Program-made: the position numbers and the translations under genes
Notes under the pieces: model-generated
Seen by the model: the letters and a program-made list of their open reading frames with translations, nothing else
What the model was told of the DNA's origin: nothing
Database searches by the model: none
Assembly (NCBI GenBank): GCA_002305795.1
Contig: DBRF01000005.1
Span: forward strand, 7,053-42,885
Direction: 5' to 3'
DNA: 35,833 nucleotides
Source: Ruminococcaceae bacterium UBA1375
GTDB lineage: Bacteria; Bacillota; Clostridia; Oscillospirales; Ruminococcaceae
Part shown: in pieces, positions 15,817 through 23,915 of the stretch
How positions within the stretch are numbered: the stretch's first letter is position 1
How the letters are laid out: every line of letters starts with the position of its first letter

Positions 15817-15831
15817 CGCACACCCTTTTTG
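15802..15831 (+). terminator. Terminator overlapping the recQ stop codon
   Basis: An 11-bp perfect stem AAGGGTGTGCG/CGCACACCCTT with loop GTGA, then TTT. The recQ TGA (15814-15816) is in the loop, so the last four codons form the 5' arm. Confidence 0.93.
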
Positions 15832-15869
15832 CATGGAAAAAATCAGTTGGGGAAAATTCCAAAGGCCGG

Positions 15870-16949
15870 TTATGCGCCCAGGGAAGAGGGAAGCTGGGGG
15901 ATGGTATCCCGTTCCATTGGCTCCACCTGCTGGGCCAGTTCCAGCAGGATTTCCGGGGTGGTGTTTCCGTCTATGGATAGGGAAAGGCATTGGTATCCTT
16001 CCGCCACCCAAAGGACTACCCCGTAGTTGGCGTCGCAGAACAGGTAGCCGGGATTGCCCTTTACCGTTACCTGCTGCACCGCTTCCTCACTGCTTGCCCG
16101 GAAGTAATTGCGCATCTCCTGGGTCCCCAGCCAGCAGTTCAGGTAAAGCCGCCGGGTGCCGCCCTCGCTGCGCAGCTCCTGGGCAAGATAGTTGCAGCAG
16201 TTGTATTCCACACGGATTTCACTGGCTTCTAAACTGTATCCCGCCGGGGGCTGGGAAAACCCGGCAAAGCGGTAATCCTCCGGGATTTCCGGGTTGCCCT
16301 GGACGGTATAGCTGCCGGATCCGTCCTGGCCTTCCCTCCATTGAAAGGTGATGGGGGCATATACCGGTTGGCGAGGAGTGCTGTAATCCACCTGCCGGAA
16401 AAATTCCAGCATCTGGTTTTCCGACAGGTGTCGGTCGCAGTGGATGGTCAGCAGGGAAGGGCCCTGGATCCAGTAGATGTCCGTGTTTTGGTAGGCGCCG
16501 TCGGTGGATTCTCCCTGGGAAAATAAAATCAGGGTGTCCCCCTCCGTGAGGGTGCTTCCGGCGGGGAGCTGTGTTCCGGTGATGGCCATTTCCTGGGTAA
16601 AGGTGAGGGTGGCTCCCTGGTCATTTTGGTACACATCTTCGTAGTAGAAGCTGAGCCGGTTGGCGGTTTGGGCGGCGTCCTGGGTTTGGGTCCATTCCGG
16701 GCCGGGGGTGAAGGAGTACAGCGGCAGGGGCAGGTCCCAGTCCAAGGGCATCCCGTTGACGCCGCCGTTGACGCTTCCGCCCATCAAGGTGTTGTCGGGA
16801 CTGTTGGTGATAAGGGTAAAGGGGGCGTTTTCCGGCTGGCTGGTTTCTCTGGGCTGGAAGGCAAGCCGCCAAATGACCCCCACCGCCAGCAGCACCAGCA
16901 GAACCACCGCAATCAGCACCGCCAGCCGTTTTTTTCGCCCTTTGGTCAT
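15870..16949 (-). CDS. Membrane-anchored DUF4367-like protein
   Basis: This 359-residue protein has basic residues (KGRKKR), one membrane helix at about 9-30, and a large outer domain. The C-terminal part (VKGNPGYLF...VLWVAEGYQCLSLSI...PEILLELAQQVE) resembles DUF4367, often found in extracytoplasmic parts of anti-sigma-like and putative lipoprotein sensors in Firmicutes. A similar pattern may occur earlier (LLTIHCDRHLSENQMLEFFRQVDY), suggesting two related repeats. No sigma factor is adjacent. The ATG at 16949 is preferred over the one at 16958, since AAAGGAG is directly adjacent to the latter but 9 bp from the former. It has its own promoter at 17006-17034. Function is unknown; the anchor is clear and the domain call moderate. 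Confidence 0.72.
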   Translation of the reverse strand: MTKGRKKRLAVLIAVVLLVLLAVGVIWRLAFQPRETSQPENAPFTLITNSPDNTLMGGSVNGGVNGMPLDWDLPLPLYSFTPGPEWTQTQDAAQTANRLSFYYEDVYQNDQGATLTFTQEMAITGTQLPAGSTLTEGDTLILFSQGESTDGAYQNTDIYWIQGPSLLTIHCDRHLSENQMLEFFRQVDYSTPRQPVYAPITFQWREGQDGSGSYTVQGNPEIPEDYRFAGFSQPPAGYSLEASEIRVEYNCCNYLAQELRSEGGTRRLYLNCWLGTQEMRNYFRASSEEAVQQVTVKGNPGYLFCDANYGVVLWVAEGYQCLSLSIDGNTTPEILLELAQQVEPMERDTIPQLPSSLGA

Positions 16950-17005
16950 CCTTTCCATCTCCTTTCCTGTTGTAGCTGATTTTCGACAGCATTCTTTCTA
17001 ATTTT

Positions 17006-17034
17006 AGTATAATGGAGATGGTTTGGGGTGTAAA
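17006..17034 (-). promoter_or_regulatory. Promoter of the DUF4367-like gene
   Basis: TTTACA (17029-17034), 17 bp, TATACT (17006-17011), read leftward. The remaining gap to 17183 holds no other clear feature. Confidence 0.75.
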
Positions 17035-17183
17035 GTAGAAAAAATGGTTTCACTTTTGTAACATTTGACAAGCATTTACTTGTTCCGGCTTGCTCCATAT
17101 ACTGTCTATGCTTGAAATGCGCAAGGGTTCCTTTTTCAGGCGGCAAAGAGTCCTACACAGCAGGAAAGCCGCAGCCACAAAAC

Positions 17184-17213
17184 AAAAAGGCACCTGCTTT
17201 CACAGGTGCCTTT
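17184..17213 (-). terminator. Terminator of the purine operon
   Basis: AAAGGCACCTG/CAGGTGCCTTT (17186-17196 with 17203-17213), an 11-bp stem, followed by a T run on the minus strand just beyond the purD stop. Confidence 0.93.
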
Positions 17214-17228
17214 GGCTGTATTGAATGA

Positions 17229-18509
17229 TTATAATGCCTGCAATGCCCGCTGGCCGATGTCTTTTCTCAGGTGCATCTTTTCAAAGGTCACCGTTTCGGC
17301 AGCCTGATAGGCTTTTTCCAGGGCTTGGGGCAGGGTCTTGGCGGTGGCGGTCAGGCCCAGCACCCGTCCGCCGCTGGTGAGAAACTGCCCGTTCTCGTAT
17401 TTGGTCCCGGCGTGGTACACAGTAACTCCATCGCACTGGCCGTTTTCATCCAGCCCTTGGATGACCTTGCCCTTTTCGTAGTTCTGGGGATACCCGCCGC
17501 TGGCTTCCACCACGCAGGCAGCGTATTCGTCCTTGGCAAACTCCACCGGCACGCTGTCCAGCTTGCCCTGGCTGACGGCCACAAAGATGTCCAGCAAATC
17601 GCTCTTTAACAGGGGCAGCACCACCTGGGTTTCCGGGTCGCCGAACCGGCAGTTGTACTCAATGACCTTGGGTCCCTTGGGAGTGAGCATCAGCCCGAAG
17701 TAAAGGCACCCGGCAAAGGGGCAGCCCTCCGCTTCCATGGCTCGGACGGTGGGCAGGAAGATGGTTTCCATGCACTCCTTGGCCACGGCATCGGTGTAGT
17801 GGGGGTTGGGGGCCACGGTGCCCATGCCCCCGGTGTTCAAGCCCTGGTCTCCGTCCAGCGCCCGCTTGTGGTCCATGCTGGACACCATGGGGACGATGGT
17901 TTTGCCGTCGCAGAAGCTCAGTACGCTGACTTCCGGGCCGGTGAGGAACTCCTCAATGACGATCTGGTTGCCGCTGTCGCCGAACTGCTTGTCCTCCATA
18001 ATGGAGTGGATGGCAGCCATGGCTTCCTCTTCGGTTTGGGCCAGAATGACCCCTTTGCCCAGGGCCAGCCCATCGGCTTTGATGACGGTGGGATAGGTGT
18101 TCTGGGCTTTGACGTAATCCATGGCGGCATGGGGATCGTCGAACACTTCATAGGCGGCGGTGGGGATGCCGTACTTCTTCATCAGGTTTTTGGCAAACAC
18201 CTTGCTGCCTTCGATCCGGGCGGCGGCCTTGTTGGGGCCGAAGCAGGGGATATCCGCCCCGTTCATGGCGTCTACCATACCGGCGGCCAGGGGGTCGTCG
18301 GGAGCCACTACGCAGAAGTCAATGGCGTTGTCTTTGGCAAACGCCACCATGTTGTCGATGTCGCAGGCGCCGATGTTCACGCACTCTGCGTCTCGGGAAA
18401 TGCCGCCGTTGCCGGGGGCGCAGTAGATTTTGTCTACTTTAGGGCTTTCGTTGAGTTTGCGGATAATGGCGTGCTCCCGGCCGCCGCCGCCCACTACTAA
18501 GAGTTTCAT
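17229..18509 (-). CDS. purD: Phosphoribosylamine--glycine ligase PurD
   Basis: PurD joins phosphoribosylamine and glycine with ATP to make GAR, the second step of de novo purine synthesis. The 426 residues match the family. The N-terminal fold starts with LLVVGGGGREHAI, the ATP-grasp part includes IKADGLALGKGV, and the metal-binding end of the site is in EYNCRFGDPETQ. The frame is open to 18668, but the chosen ATG has AAGGAG and the glycine-rich motif starts four residues later; the extension would lie in the repeat element at 18563-18726. It is the last gene of the purE-C-F-M-N-O-H-D operon, separated from purH by that element and followed by a strong terminator. Confidence 0.96.
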   Translation of the reverse strand: MKLLVVGGGGREHAIIRKLNESPKVDKIYCAPGNGGISRDAECVNIGACDIDNMVAFAKDNAIDFCVVAPDDPLAAGMVDAMNGADIPCFGPNKAAARIEGSKVFAKNLMKKYGIPTAAYEVFDDPHAAMDYVKAQNTYPTVIKADGLALGKGVILAQTEEEAMAAIHSIMEDKQFGDSGNQIVIEEFLTGPEVSVLSFCDGKTIVPMVSSMDHKRALDGDQGLNTGGMGTVAPNPHYTDAVAKECMETIFLPTVRAMEAEGCPFAGCLYFGLMLTPKGPKVIEYNCRFGDPETQVVLPLLKSDLLDIFVAVSQGKLDSVPVEFAKDEYAACVVEASGGYPQNYEKGKVIQGLDENGQCDGVTVYHAGTKYENGQFLTSGGRVLGLTATAKTLPQALEKAYQAAETVTFEKMHLRKDIGQRALQAL

Positions 18510-18562
18510 GTTGGTCTCCTTATTCGTAACGTGAAAGTTTTTGGTGAGAGAGGAAGAGTTCT

Positions 18563-18726
18563 GACAAAGGCTTCCCCTGGCAGGGGAAGCTGTCACCGAA
18601 GGTGACTGATGAGGTGAATGCACGAATGTTTGTCTGTCGTAGTTTGCAGATGGGTGTTTACACCTCATCCGTCAGATGCGACTGCGTCGGCATCTGCCAC
18701 CTTCCCCTCAAGGGGAAGGCTTTGTC
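18563..18726. repeat. 164-bp composite palindromic repeat element
   Basis: The element begins GACAAAGG and ends in its near complement (CTTTGTC). From left to right it holds a CTTCCCC/GGGGAAG hairpin (18571-18589), a GTCACC-GAA-GGTGAC hairpin (18592-18606) and GATGAGGTG (18608-18616). After a 44-bp centre come the complement CACCTCATC (18661-18669), a CAGATGC/GCATCTG hairpin, and a second TTCCCCT/AGGGGAA hairpin. The two halves are inverted relatives of one unit. I recall this kind of unit as a widespread REP-like repeat in gut Clostridia. It lies inside the purine operon between purH and purD and has no coding capacity. Confidence 0.8.
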
Positions 18727-18745
18727 GCTCCGCCTTTCAGAACCA

Positions 18746-19924
18746 TCAATGATGGAATAGCCGAATCCCGGTAAAGGCCATGGCCATGCCGTACTTGTTG
18801 CAGGTCTCGATGACGTTGTCGTCCCGGATGGAACCGCCGGGCTGAGCCACATACTTCACGCCGCTCTTTCTGGCACGCTCGATGTTGTCGCCGAAGGGGA
18901 AGAAGGCGTCGCTGCCCAGGCTTACGTCGGTGAGCTGTGCCAGCCACTGCTTCTTTTCTTCCCGGGTGAGGGGTTCCGGCTGGGAGGTAAAGGCAAACTT
19001 CCAGTTGTCACCGGCCACCACGTCTTCCCATTCCTCAGAGATGTAGACGTCGATGGTGTTGTCCCGGTCGGGACGGCGGATGTCCTCCTTGAAGGGCAGG
19101 GCCAGCACTTTCGGATGCTGCCGCAGCCACCAGATGTCCGCCTTGTTGCCTGCCAGACGGGTGCAGTGGATCCGGCTCTGCTGGCCGGCGCCGATGCCGA
19201 TGGCCTGGCCGTCCTTGGCGTAGCAGACGGAGTTGGACTGGGTGTACTTTAAGGTAATCAGGCTGATAAGCAGATCCCGCACCGCAAAGTCCGGCAGCTC
19301 CTTGTTGTCGGTGACCATGTTCTTCAGCAGGTCCGCGTCGATTTTCAGCTCGTTTCTGCCCTGCTCAAAGGTGATGCCGAAGCACTGCTTGTGCTCCACC
19401 GGGTCGGGGCGGTAGCTTTCGTCCATCTGGATGATGTTGTAGCTGCCTTTGCGCTTGCTTTTCAGAATTTCCAGGGCTTCGTCGGTGTAGCCGGGGGCGA
19501 TGACGCCGTCGCTGACCTCCCGCTTGATCATCAAAGCGGTGGGTACGTCGCAGACTTCGCTGAGAGCGATGAAGTCCCCATAGCTGCTCATCCGGTCGGC
19601 GCCTCTGGCACGGGCGTAGGCAGTGGCCAGGGGGGAGAGCTCCAGGTCATCCACAAAGTAGATCTTTTTCAGGGTGTCGCTCATAGGCACTGCCACCGCA
19701 GCACCCGCCGGGCTGACGTGCTTGAAGGAAGCCGCCGCAGGCAGGCCGGTAGCCGCTGTCAGTTCCATTACCAGCTGCCAGGAGTTGAAGGCGTCCAAAA
19801 AGTTGATGTAGCCCGGTTTGCCGTTTAACACGGTGATGGGCAGGTCGGACCCGTCCGCCATAAAGATGCGGGAGGGCTTTTGGTTGGGATTGCAGCCGTA
19901 TTTCAAGGCCAGTTCATTTGCCAT
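18746..19924 (-). CDS. purH: Stand-alone AICAR formyltransferase (PurH C-terminal type)
   Basis: This enzyme transfers a formyl group from 10-formyl-THF to AICAR, giving FAICAR, the penultimate step to IMP. Its 392 residues correspond to the transformylase part of PurH only: LKYGCNPNQ at the start, the catalytic Lys-His pair K68-H69 in SFKHVSPAG, and FFPFGDNIE near the end. The N-terminal cyclohydrolase domain of ordinary bifunctional PurH is absent and supplied by the adjacent purO. ATG 19924 was chosen because of AAAGGTGG upstream and because LKYGxNPxQ must be near the start; an open frame runs to 19990 without a site. purO ends 71 bp upstream. Confidence 0.92.
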   Translation of the reverse strand: MANELALKYGCNPNQKPSRIFMADGSDLPITVLNGKPGYINFLDAFNSWQLVMELTAATGLPAAASFKHVSPAGAAVAVPMSDTLKKIYFVDDLELSPLATAYARARGADRMSSYGDFIALSEVCDVPTALMIKREVSDGVIAPGYTDEALEILKSKRKGSYNIIQMDESYRPDPVEHKQCFGITFEQGRNELKIDADLLKNMVTDNKELPDFAVRDLLISLITLKYTQSNSVCYAKDGQAIGIGAGQQSRIHCTRLAGNKADIWWLRQHPKVLALPFKEDIRRPDRDNTIDVYISEEWEDVVAGDNWKFAFTSQPEPLTREEKKQWLAQLTDVSLGSDAFFPFGDNIERARKSGVKYVAQPGGSIRDDNVIETCNKYGMAMAFTGIRLFHH

Positions 19925-19995
19925 GGGGAGTACCACCTTTCTGAAAATGAGAATGCTGCCGCCCACCTGGGGGACAGGCGACGACAGCAAAATGT

Positions 19996-20703
19996 TTATT
20001 GATTCTTGTTTACAATGCGGGTTTCATAGCTGCCGTCGGTGAGGTCCAGATACCGGACGAAGAGACTCACCTTGTTGTCCGGGTTCAGGCTGTTCCAAAG
20101 GGTATCGGTGAAGTCGTCGATGCTTTGGTTGAGCACCACCGGCCGGGGTTCCCCGGTAAAGGAGGGGATGGGGTTGCCGTCCTGTTGGTAGGTGTGAATC
20201 AGGTGGCCTTCCCCCGCCACCGGCTGGGAGTATTCATAGAAGAACCGCTGGACGCTGTCCGGGTTGTGGTTGGCGCTTTTTAAGATGCTCAGCTTGTAAG
20301 CGCCGGTTTTCCGGCAGATGATTCCGCTGATGCGGGGGGTGTAGTTGTCGGCGTCCGGCTCAAAGGTCCGGGTGCGCAGAGCCCGCAAAAAGCTGCCGCC
20401 GGTGCGCAGGGCGTCGTACACCGTGTCGGTCTGGTCACCGTTGGTGACCACCATGGCGTAGGGCAGGGTGCGGACCGGGTAGTAGATAATCAGGGAGGGG
20501 TCTACCATCTTGGAGGGGTCGAAAGCCTGGGTCTTCATGTCCTCACCCTCGGCTACGAAGATGCGGTTGCGGCTGTTTTCGCTCCGCCCCATGATGAAGT
20601 AGGCGATGACGCCGTGTTTGCCGTCCTGGTGCAGTCCCAGCAGCACCCCACGGCCGGGGTAAGAGTTGTTTTGCAGATAGCTTGCCAGATCAATCTGGTA
20701 CAT
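19996..20703 (-). CDS. purO: IMP cyclohydrolase, archaeal PurO type
   Basis: This enzyme closes the ring of FAICAR to IMP. The 235 residues belong to the PurO family (IMP_cyclohyd, first known in methanogens), unrelated to the MGS-like cyclohydrolase domain of PurH. Family features are the N-terminal NNSYPGRGVLLG with the conserved Pro-Gly-Arg, then YPVRTLPYAMVVTNGDQTDTV and TPRISGI. The neighbour purH encodes only the transformylase, so the two genes together replace bifunctional PurH. GAGGAGG precedes the ATG; purN ends 22 bp upstream. PurO-type genes are known in some Clostridia, so this is uncommon rather than new. Confidence 0.9.
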   Translation of the reverse strand: MYQIDLASYLQNNSYPGRGVLLGLHQDGKHGVIAYFIMGRSENSRNRIFVAEGEDMKTQAFDPSKMVDPSLIIYYPVRTLPYAMVVTNGDQTDTVYDALRTGGSFLRALRTRTFEPDADNYTPRISGIICRKTGAYKLSILKSANHNPDSVQRFFYEYSQPVAGEGHLIHTYQQDGNPIPSFTGEPRPVVLNQSIDDFTDTLWNSLNPDNKVSLFVRYLDLTDGSYETRIVNKNQ

Positions 20704-20725
20704 AGAACCATCCTCCTCTTATTCT

Positions 20726-21352
20726 TTATTCGTAGACTTTGGCAATGCCGTTTTCCACCTTGATTTTCCCTGCGCAGAACAGGGCTGCCGCTTTGGGCAG
20801 GATTTTCCATTCCGCCTGCTCCATCACCCGTTTTTGCAGGGTTTCGGGGGTGTCGTCGTTTTGGACGAACACCGGCTGCTGAAGGATGATGGGTCCGCCG
20901 TCGCAGACCTCGGTGACGAAGTGCACCGTGGCTCCCGTCACCTTCACCCCGCTTTTCAGCACCGCTTCATGGACGTGCAGCCCATAGTAACCCTTGCCGC
21001 AGAAGGAGGGAATCAAAGAGGGATGGACATTCATCATTTTGTAAGGGAAGGCGCGGCTGACCATCTCATCCACAATGGTCATAAACCCGGCGTAGATCAC
21101 CAAATCCGCCTGCTCCTCTTGGAGCGCTTCCAGAAGCGCCCCGGAAAAGGCTTTGGAATCGGCGTATTCCTTCCGGTCGATAACTCGGCTTGGAATCCCC
21201 GCCTTGGCGGCACGCTCTAAGGCATATACCCCCGGCTTGGAGGAAATCACGCAGGTGATCTCTCCCCCGGGAATCTCGCCCCGGTGCTGAGCGTCGATGA
21301 GGGCTTGGAGATTGGTACCCCCGCCGCTGACTAACACTACAATCTTTTTCAT
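20726..21352 (-). CDS. purN: GAR formyltransferase PurN
   Basis: PurN formylates GAR with 10-formyl-THF to give FGAR, the third step of the pathway. The 208 residues show the substrate loop SGGGTNLQAL, the catalytic Asn-His in MNVHPSLIPSF, and the later histidine and aspartate in TVHFVTEVCDGGPI. The start codon overlaps the purM stop by 4 bp (ATGA), a sign of translational coupling; GGTGAGG inside the purM end can serve as ribosome site. There is no purT in the window, so formyl-THF would be the donor, as it is for the AICAR step. Confidence 0.96.
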   Translation of the reverse strand: MKKIVVLVSGGGTNLQALIDAQHRGEIPGGEITCVISSKPGVYALERAAKAGIPSRVIDRKEYADSKAFSGALLEALQEEQADLVIYAGFMTIVDEMVSRAFPYKMMNVHPSLIPSFCGKGYYGLHVHEAVLKSGVKVTGATVHFVTEVCDGGPIILQQPVFVQNDDTPETLQKRVMEQAEWKILPKAAALFCAGKIKVENGIAKVYE

Positions 21353-22389
21353 CCCAGCAGAACCTCACCGTCTCCTTCCACCAGCTCGCCCAGCCGGTAG
21401 GCGGTTTCTCCTGCCTGGGTGAGCAGGTCAATGGTCTTGTCCGCATCTTCCGGGGCCACACAGACGGTCATGCCCACGCCCATGTTGAAGGTGTTGAACA
21501 TATCCCGCACCGGGATGTTGCCCTTCTTGGCGATGTAGTCGAAGATGGGCAGTACCCGCACGTCCTTCCGGTCAATCTTGGCGGAAAGGCCGGGAGCAAT
21601 GGCACGGGGGATGTTTTCATAGAAGCCGCCGCCGGTGATGTGGGCGATGCCCTTCACCTTCACCTCTTCCAGCAGCTTCAAAATGGACTTCACATAAATC
21701 TTGGTGGGGGTGAGCAGCACTTCGCCCAGTCCTTTGCCTCCCAGTTCTTTCACCGGGGCAGTCAGGTCGGCGTGCTCCACGTCCAGCACCTTCCGCACCA
21801 GGGAGAACCCGTTGGAGTGAACCCCGGAGGAAGCCAGGGCAATCAGCACATCCCCCGGCTTCTGAGTGGTGACGTCCAGGATCTTTTCCTTGTCCACCAC
21901 CCCCACGGTAAAGCCTGCCAGGTCGTATTCATCCTCCGGCATCAAACCGGGGTGTTCGGCGGTTTCCCCGCCGATGAGAGCGCAGCCCGCCTGGACGCAG
22001 CCCTCCGCCACACCGGAGACGATGGCGGCGATTTTTTCCGGGAAGTTTTTGCCGGTGGCGATATAGTCCAAAAACAGCATGGGCCGGGCGCCGCAGCAGA
22101 TCACGTCGTTGACGCACATAGCCACGCAGTCAATGCCCACGGTGTCGTGCTTGTCCAGCAAAAAGGCCAGCTTGATTTTGGTGCCAACCCCGTCGGTGCC
22201 GGAAACCAGCACTGGTTCCTTCATGCCGGTGAGGTTGGGAGCCAGCAGTCCGCCGAAGCCGCCGATGCCTCCCAGCACTTCGGGAGTGTGGGTGCGCTTG
22301 ACGGAGTCTTTCATCAGCTCGACGGATTCATACCCGGCAGTGACGTCCACGCCGGCTTGTTTGTAGCTTTCGCTGAAACTGTCTTTCAT
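21349..22389 (-). CDS. purM: AIR synthetase PurM
   Basis: PurM closes the imidazole ring of FGAM with ATP to give AIR. The 346 residues match the family, with YKQAGVDVTAGYE at the start, the ATP-site segment GTDGVGTK, CVNDVICCGARP, GGETAEHPG and HITGGGFYENIPR. AGGAGGG precedes the ATG, and the gene overlaps purF upstream and purN downstream by 4 bp each (ATGA). Its substrate FGAM needs PurL with PurQ and PurS, which are not in this operon and must lie elsewhere. Confidence 0.97.
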   Translation of the reverse strand: MKDSFSESYKQAGVDVTAGYESVELMKDSVKRTHTPEVLGGIGGFGGLLAPNLTGMKEPVLVSGTDGVGTKIKLAFLLDKHDTVGIDCVAMCVNDVICCGARPMLFLDYIATGKNFPEKIAAIVSGVAEGCVQAGCALIGGETAEHPGLMPEDEYDLAGFTVGVVDKEKILDVTTQKPGDVLIALASSGVHSNGFSLVRKVLDVEHADLTAPVKELGGKGLGEVLLTPTKIYVKSILKLLEEVKVKGIAHITGGGFYENIPRAIAPGLSAKIDRKDVRVLPIFDYIAKKGNIPVRDMFNTFNMGVGMTVCVAPEDADKTIDLLTQAGETAYRLGELVEGDGEVLLG

Positions 22390-23852
22390 TTGCTTCCCTC
22401 CTGGCCCTGCTGGAATTTTAGTTGTTTGGATTCCCCGATTTTCTGCTCAAATTTGTCCTTTGCCACAAATTTGGGGGTGGGAGCGGGGTACTTGCCGGTA
22501 AAGCAGCCGTCGCAGAACTTGCAGTGAGCGCCCTTGGCAATGGTGTTCACCCCTTCTACGCTGAGGTATCCCAGGCTGTCCGCCCCAATGTGCTTGCAGA
22601 TTTCGTCCACCGTCATTTTGTGGGCAATCAGGTTCTCCTTGCTGTCGATGTCGGTGCCAAAATAACATTCGCTGACAAAGGGCGGGGAGGAGATCCGCAC
22701 ATGAACCTCTTTGGCTCCCGCATCCCGGAGCAGCTTGACGATCTTGCCGCTGGTGGTGCCTCGGACAATGGAGTCGTCCACCATAATCACCCGTTTGCCT
22801 TCCACGGTGTTGCGCACGGCGTTGAGCTTGATCTTCACCGTGTCCTCCCGCTGGTCCTGGGTGGGCTTGATAAAGGAGCGTCCCACATACCGATTTTTGA
22901 TAAAGCCCACCCCGTAGGGGATGCCGCTTTCGATAGCGTAGCCCAGAGCCGCCTCCAAACCGGAGTCGGGACATCCGATGACTACGTCGGCGTCCACCGG
23001 ATGCTGCCGGGCCAAAAAGGCCCCTGCCCGCTGCCGGGCTTCCTGGACGCTGGCTCCGTCGATCACCGAGTCGGGCCGGGCAAAGTACACCATTTCAAAG
23101 ACGCAGAGATGTCCCGGCGCATCGGAGCAGTGGCTGGTGATGGAGGTCATCTTGCCGTCCTTTACCACCACGATTTCTCCCGGGCGCACGTCCCGGACGA
23201 AGGTGGCGCCGATGCTGTCCAAGGCGCAGCTTTCGCTGGAAAAGACAATGGCGCCGTCGCTGCATCTGCCGATGCACAAAGGCTTAAAGCCCACCGGGTC
23301 TCTTGCGGCAATCAGCTTCTGGGGGCTCATGACAATCAGAGAATAAGCGCCCTGGATCATGTCCATGGCCTTTTCCACCGCCGTTTCAATGGAAGGGGCG
23401 GTGAGTCGGGCTTTGGTGATGGCGTAGGCAATGACTTCGGTGTCGTTGGTGCTGTGGAAGATGGCGCCCTGCCACTCAAACTGTTCCCGCAGCTCCTGGG
23501 CGTTGGTCAAATTGCCGTTGTGGGCCAGCACCATGGGGCCTTTTACATGGCGGATGTGTACCGGCTGAGCGTTGCTCCGTCCGGAGGAGCCGGTAGTGGA
23601 GTAGCGCACATGGCCCACCGCCATATTTCCGGGGCCAAGTTGTTCCAGCCGTTCCTTGTTGAACACATCCGGCACCAGGCCTACATCGGTGTGGGTCTTA
23701 ATCACCCCTTGGTCGTTGACGGCAATGCCGCAGCTTTCCTGGCCTCGGTGCTGGAGGGCGTACAGCCCAAAGTACACCGAGTTGGCGATTTTGGTGGTTT
23801 TCGGCTCGTAGATGCCGAACACACCGCATTCTTCATGAATGGAATCAAACAT
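22386..23852 (-). CDS. purF: Amidophosphoribosyltransferase PurF
   Basis: PurF makes phosphoribosylamine from PRPP and glutamine, the committed and feedback-controlled step. The 488 residues contain an N-terminal Ntn glutaminase whose nucleophile would be C9 (EECGVFGIYE) after loss of an eight-residue propeptide, and a C-terminal phosphoribosyltransferase domain with the PRPP loop VIMVDDSIVRGTT. The end carries CKFCDGCF, which with upstream cysteines fits the [4Fe-4S] cluster of Bacillus-type enzymes, an oxygen-sensitive form. ATG 23852 is chosen because the propeptide should be short and AAGGAAAG precedes it; the frame is open to 23894. The stop overlaps purM by 4 bp. Confidence 0.96.
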   Translation of the reverse strand: MFDSIHEECGVFGIYEPKTTKIANSVYFGLYALQHRGQESCGIAVNDQGVIKTHTDVGLVPDVFNKERLEQLGPGNMAVGHVRYSTTGSSGRSNAQPVHIRHVKGPMVLAHNGNLTNAQELREQFEWQGAIFHSTNDTEVIAYAITKARLTAPSIETAVEKAMDMIQGAYSLIVMSPQKLIAARDPVGFKPLCIGRCSDGAIVFSSESCALDSIGATFVRDVRPGEIVVVKDGKMTSITSHCSDAPGHLCVFEMVYFARPDSVIDGASVQEARQRAGAFLARQHPVDADVVIGCPDSGLEAALGYAIESGIPYGVGFIKNRYVGRSFIKPTQDQREDTVKIKLNAVRNTVEGKRVIMVDDSIVRGTTSGKIVKLLRDAGAKEVHVRISSPPFVSECYFGTDIDSKENLIAHKMTVDEICKHIGADSLGYLSVEGVNTIAKGAHCKFCDGCFTGKYPAPTPKFVAKDKFEQKIGESKQLKFQQGQEGSK

Positions 23853-23915
23853 AGCTTCTTTCCTTGTCAAAAAAGAGATTCGTTCTTCCGTCAAATGCAG
23901 GTCTAATGCAGCGGC

